Assembly (NCBI GenBank): GCA_016177145.1
Contig: JACOVV010000095.1
Span: 1 to 5,507, forward strand
Origin: Candidatus Omnitrophota bacterium
GTDB taxonomy: Bacteria; Omnitrophota; Gorgyraeia; JACOVV01
DNA length: 5,507 nt
Reading direction: 5' to 3'
Shown: piece after piece, positions 1-4,259 of the stretch
How the letters are laid out: every line of letters begins with the position of its first letter
Position numbering within the stretch: the first letter of the stretch is position 1
Position numbers and translations under genes: made by a program
Notes under the pieces: model-generated
What the model saw: only the letters and a program-made list of their open reading frames with translations
What the model was told of the DNA's origin: nothing
Database searches by the model: none

Positions 1-2
1 GC

Positions 3-31
3 GTAGGGGCGGGTTTAAAATCCGCCCCTAC
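3..31. repeat. Short palindrome with GTAGGGGC / GCCCCTAC ends
   Basis: A perfect 10-bp inverted repeat, GTAGGGGCGG (3-12) and CCGCCCCTAC (22-31), surrounds a 9-base A/T-rich centre. It begins 17 bases past the stop codon of the spoIID-family gene. Its outer 8 bases are the same as those of the 81-bp palindrome inside that gene (1158-1238), so the two look like long and short members of one dispersed repeat family. As RNA it would form a strong hairpin at the 3' end of the operon transcript. No T-run follows it within the window, so I do not call it an intrinsic terminator, though it could protect the 3' end. Confidence 0.75.
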
Positions 32-48
32 ATCGTTTAATCCGATAA

Positions 49-1287
49 TCATTCTATTTTCACGATCTCCGCCCCTGGATAATAATAGGACAATATCTCT
101 TCCATTTTCTTTCCCTGCCTGGACATCCCATACGCCCCCCACTGGCACAAACCAACGCCGTGCCCCCACCCTCTTCCACGGAAAACGATCTGTTGGTTTT
201 GAATGTCAACGGTGAAAAAAGTGCTTCGGATCTCGTTAGGCCCCGCCGCCAGCCGGAACGCGTTCGCGCTCATGTTCAGTTGTCCATCGGGATGAAAAAG
301 AATCAAATCCAAGGCGCGTCCGGCGGCATCGTTCCTGATCATTTCAATACCATCAATATCCTTCAAAGGATAATCCGCTTTTTTCAACCGCGCCAAGAGT
401 GTCTCTTTTGACATATCCGTTTTCCAATAGAAATGAGGTGAACCGGCGCAAAAAGAGCATTTGACCCCCAACAAAGGAGGAATTTCTATCTTCCACAGTT
501 CATTACTCGCTAGAGTATTCCCCCCGCAGGCCGCGTGGAAATACGCGGGAAATATCTGGTTATTCCAGACCAAGACAATTCCTCGCGTCGCCTCTACAGC
601 CCTGTTGGTTCGTCTTTTTTCTGAAGTGGCTCCTCCATAAACCTGCGAGAAAACATCCGAGGTAACGTCAAAATCTTTACTTTGAGAAACCGTCGTTTGA
701 TAGATAGCGTACGTCCGCGCCGCTACCGCTTGAGCTCTCAGCACCTCCGACGGCCAACGATGGGAGACTTCATGATACAGCACTCCTTGCAGATAGTCCT
801 CCACATCCACGTGATTGACAACCAGCAGTGTCTGATTTTTTTGCCGATAGACATCCATCCCTCCGCGGAAATGGCGGCCATTGACGGTAATGAACCCCCT
901 CTGGGATTCTGGAATCCGAACAGTAACGCCAAAAACAGGAAACTCCTGTTCTCCAAACTGAACACCTGCTGTGGTAGCAGTAACTTTGATATCTTTCAGG
1001 GAACCTCCCTGAGAGATTAATTCCTGGTTATAGGGAAGAAGGATTTGATAGCTCCCATTGATAGTCAGTGAGAACTTTGAGACGTTTTGGAGAACGGCCA
1101 CGCGGATAGTCTGGGCATAGCCGTAGGAATAATTAAATGCAAATAGAATTAACGCAAGTAGGGGCACCCCTTGTAGTCGCCCTTTATCAGGGCGGGCCCT
1201 CGGCTTCGCCGAGAGGCGAGCACAAGGTCCGCCCCTACGTTGAATGATGGAGCGAGGACGGCACTTTCTCTGGTCCAAGGATTTCAT
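49..1287 (-). CDS. SpoIID/LytB-domain protein, probable secreted peptidoglycan lytic transglycosylase
   Basis: The 412-residue product belongs to the SpoIID family, which in sporulating Firmicutes cleaves glycan strands and elsewhere occurs as LytB-like or amidase-enhancer proteins. I chose the ATG at 1287 because it overlaps the DUF2905 stop as ATGA; the frame is open up to 1350 but that part lies within the upstream gene. A hydrophobic segment at about residues 41-58 ends in GYA before Gln59 and is a probable signal peptide. The SpoIID domain covers roughly residues 130-405. The likely catalytic Glu is Glu173 in LYHEVSHRWPSE, and the hallmark GRGWGHGVGLCQWG is at 371-384. His251, Cys254, Cys277 and Cys280 (YFHAACGG, then VKCSFC) look like a metal-binding or disulphide set. 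Residues 17-43 come from an 81-bp palindromic repeat, giving an unusually long, basic segment before the hydrophobic core. The family call is firm; the cellular role, for example in cell-wall remodelling, is inferred. Nothing suggests that this organism sporulates. Confidence 0.93.
   Translation of the reverse strand: MKSLDQRKCRPRSIIQRRGGPCARLSAKPRARPDKGRLQGVPLLALILFAFNYSYGYAQTIRVAVLQNVSKFSLTINGSYQILLPYNQELISQGGSLKDIKVTATTAGVQFGEQEFPVFGVTVRIPESQRGFITVNGRHFRGGMDVYRQKNQTLLVVNHVDVEDYLQGVLYHEVSHRWPSEVLRAQAVAARTYAIYQTTVSQSKDFDVTSDVFSQVYGGATSEKRRTNRAVEATRGIVLVWNNQIFPAYFHAACGGNTLASNELWKIEIPPLLGVKCSFCAGSPHFYWKTDMSKETLLARLKKADYPLKDIDGIEMIRNDAAGRALDLILFHPDGQLNMSANAFRLAAGPNEIRSTFFTVDIQNQQIVFRGRGWGHGVGLCQWGAYGMSRQGKKMEEILSYYYPGAEIVKIE
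1158..1238. repeat. 81-bp multi-hairpin palindromic repeat inside the spoIID-family gene
   Basis: The ends are GTAGGGGC (1158-1165) and GCCCCTAC (1231-1238), and the similarity continues inward with mismatches to TTGT/ACAA, giving an imperfect 17-bp terminal stem. Inside lie two more hairpins: CGCCCT/AGGGCG (1178-1183 with 1189-1194) and CTCGGC/GCCGAG (1199-1204 with 1208-1213). The design resembles dispersed non-coding palindromes seen in many bacterial genomes. On the minus strand it is read through as 27 codons with no stop, producing an Arg/Gly/Pro-rich stretch. The flanking bases show no convincing target-site duplication, and it carries no transposase. Confidence 0.85.
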
Positions 1288-1529
1288 CGCCGCCAGAAGT
1301 TTGAGAAAATCAAAAAACCCAAAGAGAGGAAAACGCTTACGAGGATACAAGAGGCCAGAGGAAAATAAAAACTAAAATTCTCGCGACGGATGGAAATATC
1401 TCCCGGAAGACGCCCCAGCCACGGCAGTTGGGGTAAATGTCCCGAAAACGTGAGGAGCAACCCCACGATAAAAAGTATCACGCTAAATCCCATCAAACTT
1501 TTTCCTAGAAAACTCCATTCCGACATCAC
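1284..1529 (-). CDS. DUF2905 family small membrane protein
   Basis: A protein of about 81 residues with two hydrophobic spans, roughly residues 10-30 and 57-77. They are joined by the family signature [20 protein letters not shown] (35-54), followed by YFPLASC. This matches DUF2905, a small inner-membrane family of unknown function often found beside ruvB. Two starts are possible: GTG at 1529, which overlaps the ruvB stop, or ATG at 1526, which shares one base with it. A GGGGAG ribosome-binding site lies 9 bases before the GTG and 12 before the ATG, so the GTG is slightly better by spacing; the difference is one residue. The 3' end overlaps the spoIID-family start as ATGA, so the two genes are probably translationally coupled. 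The family assignment is confident; no biochemical role can be given. Confidence 0.9.
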   Translation of the reverse strand: MMSEWSFLGKSLMGFSVILFIVGLLLTFSGHLPQLPWLGRLPGDISIRRENFSFYFPLASCILVSVFLSLGFLIFSNFWRR

Positions 1530-2584
1530 TCAAACAAACTCCCCTCTTCTTCTTTTTTCTTCCACTTAATTCCTAAATGCTCGTAGGCAAAACGGGTCAA
1601 TTCCCGTCCTCTTGGAGTTCGTTTTAGGAACCCAATTTTCAATAAAAACGGTTCGACCACATCCACAATGGTATCACTTTCTTCATTGAGCGTCGCCGCC
1701 AGAGATTCGATGCCGACAGGCCCACCGTCATAAAATTCGCAGATCGTCTTGAGTACCTTCCGGTCAACGGCATCTAAACCGGCGGAGTCCACTCCATGCA
1801 AGGAAAGCGCCTGGCGGGACGTTTCCCCGTTAATGGCGCCGTTCCCGCGTACCTGCGAAAAATCCCGCACTCGTCGCAAGAGCCGGTTTGCTATCCTCGG
1901 AGTTCCCCGCGAACGCCGGGCGATCTCCAGACAGCCGTCGGGGTCAATGTTAATTTCAAGAATCCGCGCCGATCGGCGGATAATCTCGACTAAATCCTCC
2001 GGTTCGTAGAAATTAAGATGGTGAAGCATCCCAAACCGTCCTCGAAGCGGAGAACTCAAAAGTCCCGCCCGTGTCGTCGCTCCTACCAGAGTAAAACGCT
2101 TCAGATTGAACTTGATCGTTTTCGCGTACGGCCCTTTATCGATGACAAAATCAATCTGGTAATTCTCCATGGCCGGGTATAAAAATTCTTCCACGACTTT
2201 TGAGAGACGATGGATCTCGTCAATAAAAAGGATATCTCCCTGGTTTAAGTTGGTGAGGATTCCGATTAAGTCTCCAGCCCTCTCGATGGCCGGCCCCGAA
2301 GTCGCCGTAATTTTTGCCCCCATTTCCGCGGCGAGGATATGCGCTAAGGTTGTTTTTCCAAGTCCCGGCGGCCCTGAAAAAAGCAGATGCTCCAGCGGTT
2401 CATTTCGTTGTTTTGCCGCTTCCAGAGCGATGGTCAAGGTCTGCCGCATCTCCTGCTGTCCGATAAATTCCTCTAACTTCTGTGGGCGGAGCGAGAGATT
2501 AAAAACGACATCCTCATCCATCTCCATTGGCCCCACAAGAGTCTTCTGGTCCGGATCAAACTCTTCTATCGGTCCCCCCTTCAA
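1526..2584 (-). CDS. ruvB: Holliday junction branch migration ATPase RuvB
   Basis: RuvB is the hexameric AAA+ motor that, with RuvA, drives branch migration of Holliday junctions in the cytoplasm. The 352-residue product shows Walker [10 protein letters not shown] (71-79), Walker B LFIDEIH (119-125), sensor 1 GATTR (168-172), the arginine-finger segment SPLRGRFG (178-185, probably Arg181), sensor 2 [12 protein letters not shown] (227-238) and a C-terminal winged-helix domain with [11 protein letters not shown] (287-297) and RTPRGRELT (322-330). All expected motifs are intact. The favoured start is a TTG at 2584 that overlaps the ruvA stop as TTGA. ATG codons at residues 20 and 22 are alternatives and would give about 333 residues, close to the usual 330-350. 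The N-terminal 28 residues are poorly conserved in the family and do not decide between them. The C-terminus is a charged Lys/Glu tail. The gene is followed directly by DUF2905 with overlap. Confidence 0.97.
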   Translation of the reverse strand: MKGGPIEEFDPDQKTLVGPMEMDEDVVFNLSLRPQKLEEFIGQQEMRQTLTIALEAAKQRNEPLEHLLFSGPPGLGKTTLAHILAAEMGAKITATSGPAIERAGDLIGILTNLNQGDILFIDEIHRLSKVVEEFLYPAMENYQIDFVIDKGPYAKTIKFNLKRFTLVGATTRAGLLSSPLRGRFGMLHHLNFYEPEDLVEIIRRSARILEINIDPDGCLEIARRSRGTPRIANRLLRRVRDFSQVRGNGAINGETSRQALSLHGVDSAGLDAVDRKVLKTICEFYDGGPVGIESLAATLNEESDTIVDVVEPFLLKIGFLKRTPRGRELTRFAYEHLGIKWKKKEEEGSLFE

Positions 2585-3228
2585 TTGACCACCGCCTTCT
2601 GCGCTCTCTGTTTATAGACTTCGTTGAGTAAATCTTCCACCGTTTTAATTTCACGATTTCGTTCCAGCGCTTTCTCTACCATCTGTTTCGCTTCCTGCCT
2701 TGAATATTGGAGCTGTAATAAAACCTCCACTGCTTCCGCCTCAAAATTGCTTTGGACTCCCGCAGGCCTTGAAATCATCGGCTCATCCTGAATCAACGCG
2801 AACTTGCCGATCTTCCCCTGAAGCTTCGCGATAATATCACGCGCCCGTTGAATCCCGATCCCCGGCAATGATTTTAGAACAACCACGTCCCCCCGATCAA
2901 TAGCTTTCGCGATCGTGGAAATCGGCACCGCCAGCGCTTTCACCGCCGCCTTCGGTCCCACCCCTGAGACTGTGATGAACTGCTCAAAGAATTCCCGCTC
3001 CACTTCGTTGGAAAACCCGATCATCACCGGATAGGAACGGGAGGGTTCGTTCTGGTAATAATGATAAATGACTAATTGGATCGCCTGATCCACCGCCAAT
3101 TTCCCCTGAGAGACCAAATGCTCCTGAATTGCTTTGGGAACGGTCACCTCATAGGTAATCCCGCCGACTTCGATTAATAGAATATGTTCTTTTTTCTCTC
3201 TAAGGATGCCTGATAAGCGTGAGATCAT
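2581..3228 (-). CDS. ruvA: Holliday junction branch migration protein RuvA
   Basis: RuvA is the tetrameric junction-binding subunit that loads RuvB. The 215-residue protein has the three expected parts: an N-terminal OB fold (about 1-65, beginning MISRLSGIL, with [13 protein letters not shown] at 19-31), tandem helix-hairpin-helix motifs SGVGPKAA (88-95) and LPGIGIQRA (121-129), and a C-terminal RuvB-binding domain (about 164-207). It is slightly longer than the E. coli protein (203 residues). The ATG at 3228 fits the family's N-terminus exactly. The preceding bases, AAAGAAATAAGCC, contain no good Shine-Dalgarno sequence, so translation may depend on ribosomes finishing ruvC 14 bases upstream. 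The 3' end overlaps ruvB by four bases. Confidence 0.97.
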   Translation of the reverse strand: MISRLSGILREKKEHILLIEVGGITYEVTVPKAIQEHLVSQGKLAVDQAIQLVIYHYYQNEPSRSYPVMIGFSNEVEREFFEQFITVSGVGPKAAVKALAVPISTIAKAIDRGDVVVLKSLPGIGIQRARDIIAKLQGKIGKFALIQDEPMISRPAGVQSNFEAEAVEVLLQLQYSRQEAKQMVEKALERNREIKTVEDLLNEVYKQRAQKAVVN

Positions 3229-3240
3229 GGCTTATTTCTT

Positions 3241-3323
3241 TGTCATTCCGGGTGACCCTGAGCGAACCCTTCGACTTTGCTCAGGGTAAACTCCGCGAGT
3301 CGAAGGGGAGTCGAGGAATGACA
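3241..3323. repeat. REP-like palindromic repeat (GTCATTCC...GGAATGAC) forming the 3' end of ruvC
   Basis: Nine-base perfect inverted ends, TGTCATTCC (3241-3249) and GGAATGACA (3315-3323), enclose further complementary arms: ACCCTGAGC (3255-3263) with GCTCAGGGT (3279-3287), and CCCTTCGACT (3267-3276) with AGTCGAAGGG (3298-3307). The last two pairs overlap in position, so alternative foldings are possible. Elements with these ends and a TCAGGGT core are known as dispersed repeats in several bacterial phyla. Read on the minus strand it is open, and its own end (ATGACA) supplies the TGA that now stops ruvC. Without the outermost T/A pair it is 81 bp. No transposase is present. Confidence 0.85.
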
Positions 3324-3827
3324 TTGCGTTAGTCGTTTCTCCTCAAGTCGTCCGATATTTGCATGTGCCAATGCCAATGCTAATGCATCCGTCACATCAA
3401 GCGGACCGGAGAGCGTTTTAATTCCTAAAAGATGACAGACCATTCTTTGAACTTGTTCCTTGCTGGCCCCTCCGTTGCCCGTAACCGCTTTCTTAACACG
3501 AGTTGCCGCGTAACTGACAAGGGGAATTTTTCTTTGCGCGGCCGCCAGGCAGATGATTCCACGGGCGTGTCCCATTAAAATCGCCGTGACCGGATGGTCA
3601 TAGTGAGAATAGAGTTGTTCCAGGACAACCACATGGGGATTTTGTTCTTCAAGAAAAGCGAAAAGCTGGGTATGCAGGATGTCTAATCTTTCTTCCAAGG
3701 GAATCGTTCTGGCGCTTTTGAAAACGCCATACGCTTTCAATAATGGAGCCGCCCCTGCTTCAATCAACCCATATCCAGTCCGCTCTAACCCCGGATCAAT
3801 CCCTAGAATGCGGAAGGAGGTGGCCAT
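3243..3827 (-). CDS. ruvC: Crossover junction endodeoxyribonuclease RuvC with repeat-derived C-terminal tail
   Basis: RuvC is the dimeric, Mg-dependent resolvase that nicks Holliday junctions symmetrically. From the ATG at 3827 the product is 194 residues. All four acidic catalytic residues are present: Asp11 in ILGIDPG, Glu70 in VVLEQLYSHY, and Asp144 and Asp147 in LDVTDALALAL. GHARG (86-90), Tyr106 and the SKEQVQRMV segment (122-130) also fit the family. Residues 1-168 match the usual RuvC length (E. coli 173). Residues 169-194 are encoded by a palindromic repeat and have no family counterpart. The frame is open up to a GTG at 3884, and an ATG at 3836 would add three residues; 3827 is chosen because it places the IDPG motif close to the N-terminus as usual. 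No Shine-Dalgarno precedes it, and an extended -10 element lies just upstream. ruvA begins 14 bases after the stop. Confidence 0.95.
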   Translation of the reverse strand: MATSFRILGIDPGLERTGYGLIEAGAAPLLKAYGVFKSARTIPLEERLDILHTQLFAFLEEQNPHVVVLEQLYSHYDHPVTAILMGHARGIICLAAAQRKIPLVSYAATRVKKAVTGNGGASKEQVQRMVCHLLGIKTLSGPLDVTDALALALAHANIGRLEEKRLTQCHSSTPLRLAEFTLSKVEGFAQGHPE

Positions 3828-3834
3828 GGAAGGC

Positions 3835-3843
3835 ATTATAACA
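3835..3843 (-). promoter_or_regulatory. Candidate extended -10 promoter element for ruvC
   Basis: The minus strand reads TGTTATAAT, a perfect TGn-TATAAT extended -10. It ends 7 bases before the chosen ruvC ATG (3827), so transcription would begin at or next to the start codon and give a leaderless ruvC mRNA. I see no good -35 hexamer at 16-18 bp, which extended -10 promoters can tolerate. The ATG at 3836 overlaps this element. This is sequence-only evidence, and one such match could arise by chance. Confidence 0.3.
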
Positions 3844-3893
3844 CAAGAAGAAATGCGATAGTAGGATGGCCTTCGCCATAACACCGGTTCTTC

Positions 3894-3980
3894 TTAATAA
3901 ATCCTGGCAACGGCGCAGCCAACAAAATAGGCGATCCCAAAAGCTATTAATCCAACCAAAACCACCATCAGCTTTTTCAT
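3894..3980 (-). CDS. Tiny single-span membrane protein, unrecognised
   Basis: A 28-codon ORF begins MKKLMVVLVGLIAFG and ends CAVARIY before TAA. It has a basic start, one hydrophobic stretch (residues 4-22) and a single Cys at position 22. FVGC is only a weak lipobox and only six residues follow it, so a one-span membrane peptide is more likely than a lipoprotein. AGTGAG at 3988-3993 is a partial Shine-Dalgarno sequence 7 bases before the ATG; a stronger GGGGAG is 17 bases away, too far for standard use. It lies between pckG and ruvC, 66 bases before ruvC and in the same direction. I do not recognise a family. The clear Lys-Lys-hydrophobic pattern supports a real gene, but its size leaves doubt. 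Confidence 0.45.
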   Translation of the reverse strand: MKKLMVVLVGLIAFGIAYFVGCAVARIY

Positions 3981-3988
3981 GATGTTTC

Positions 3989-4078
3989 TCACTTTCTCTC
4001 CCCTTCTGGAAACCCAGAAACCCACGCCTTGTCTGCCCATATTCGGTACTGCTTGATCAAATCCCCTCTACTTACCAA
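3989..4078 (-). CDS. Doubtful 29-codon ORF just upstream of the tiny membrane ORF
   Basis: From a TTG at 4078 the frame runs 29 codons, through GDLIKQYRIWADKAWVSGF (residues 5-23), to a TGA that lies 8 bases before the ATG of the next small ORF and inside its putative ribosome-binding region. The composition is plausible for protein (two Trp, mixed charge), but there is no ATG or GTG start and no Shine-Dalgarno sequence, and an in-frame stop lies four codons upstream of the TTG. A 16-base hairpin, TTCTGG-N4-CCAGAA (4004-4019), overlaps its 3' part. It could be a leader peptide coupled to the membrane ORF, or simply chance. No family is recognised. Confidence 0.2.
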   Translation of the reverse strand: MVSRGDLIKQYRIWADKAWVSGFPEGERK

Positions 4079-4098
4079 TTCAGCTGCTTAACAAAAAA

Positions 4099-4124
4099 TT
4101 CGAACCCCCACTTGGAAGTTCGAA
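4099..4124. promoter_or_regulatory. Paired TTCGAA palindromes, possible operator
   Basis: TTCGAA occurs at 4099-4104 and 4119-4124. The second sits in a longer 10-bp palindrome, AGTTCGAACT (4117-4126). The centre-to-centre distance is 20 bp, about two helical turns, so one protein could contact both sites on one DNA face. They lie some 50-75 bases downstream of the predicted transcription start. Neither the Bacillus-type LexA box (GAAC-N4-GTTC) nor the alphaproteobacterial one (GTTC-N7-GTTC) fits the spacing. The repeats are seen; the operator role is speculation. Confidence 0.2.
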
Positions 4125-4179
4125 CTCTCTATACCTATGGAATGACCTTCCTCAATAAAGGCCTTTTTAAATCGGTTAA

Positions 4180-4208
4180 AGTCTATATCATTCTCCTCGC
4201 CTTGTCAA
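4180..4208 (-). promoter_or_regulatory. Candidate sigma-70 promoter between pckG and ruvC
   Basis: The minus strand carries a perfect -35 TTGACA (4208 to 4203), a 17-bp spacer and a -10 TAGACT (4185 to 4180, four of six consensus bases). Transcription would start near 4173. An alternative -10, TATAGA, lies 15 bp from the -35 and is preceded by TGA. Its position, 50 bases past the pckG stop and upstream of the small ORFs and ruvCAB, makes it a natural promoter for the downstream genes. Confidence 0.45.
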
Positions 4209-4259
4209 GAGTTGGGCGTCTTTTTTTAGAGAACCTCTATCACAAATAACAATTATGGG

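Larger units (their letters stand above)
3981..4259. other. pckG-ruvC intergenic leader region
   Basis: This stretch between the pckG stop and the tiny membrane ORF holds a promoter candidate (4180-4208), a weak GGCCTT/AAGGTC hairpin near 4143-4162, two TTCGAA palindromes 20 bp apart (4099-4104 and 4119-4124), a doubtful 29-codon ORF and a 6-bp-stem hairpin at 4004-4019. I see no convincing intrinsic terminator for pckG; the one homopolymer run (4221-4227) reads as A on the transcript. I recognise no tRNA, riboswitch or other known RNA. If the promoter is used, the mRNA would have a leader of roughly 190 bases before the membrane ORF. Confidence 0.5.

Noticed and set aside
160..1020. Forward-strand ORFs of about 80-112 codons opposite the spoIID-family gene
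   Set aside because: They lie antisense to a gene with clear SpoIID motifs, have no recognisable domain and no ribosome-binding site that I can see.
1288..1350. N-terminal extension of the SpoIID protein to 1350
   Set aside because: It lies wholly inside the DUF2905 gene; the ATG at 1287 has the classic ATGA stop-start overlap.
1749..2588. Forward-strand ORFs opposite ruvB, up to 139 codons
   Set aside because: ruvB on the other strand has every expected motif; the forward translations are Ser/Arg-rich and typical of antisense shadows.
3360..3392. Short direct repeats GCATTA/GCATTG in ruvC
   Set aside because: They encode the conserved DALALALAHA helix at the RuvC active site, so protein constraint and chance codon use explain them.
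3828..3884. N-terminal extension of RuvC from the GTG at 3884
   Set aside because: It would put 19 non-conserved residues before a motif that normally lies within the first dozen, and it overlaps a promoter-like element.
4102..4121. LexA (SOS) box from GAAC and GTTC near ruvC
   Set aside because: The half-sites are separated by 12 bases, not 4, and the direct-repeat spacing also fails the known alternatives.
4092..4125. T-arm-like GGTTCGAAT and AGTTCGAAC, possible tRNA or tRNA remnant
   Set aside because: The bases that should pair with GGGGG are a T-run, and no acceptor, D or anticodon arm can be built around either copy.
4139..4146. GGAATGAC, as in the end of the ruvC repeat
   Set aside because: No matching GTCATTCC partner lies nearby, and an isolated 8-mer is weak evidence for a repeat copy.
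4214..4240. Terminator after pckG with a T-run
   Set aside because: The homopolymer is T on the plus strand and therefore A in the pckG transcript, and the only stem beside it is 4 bp.
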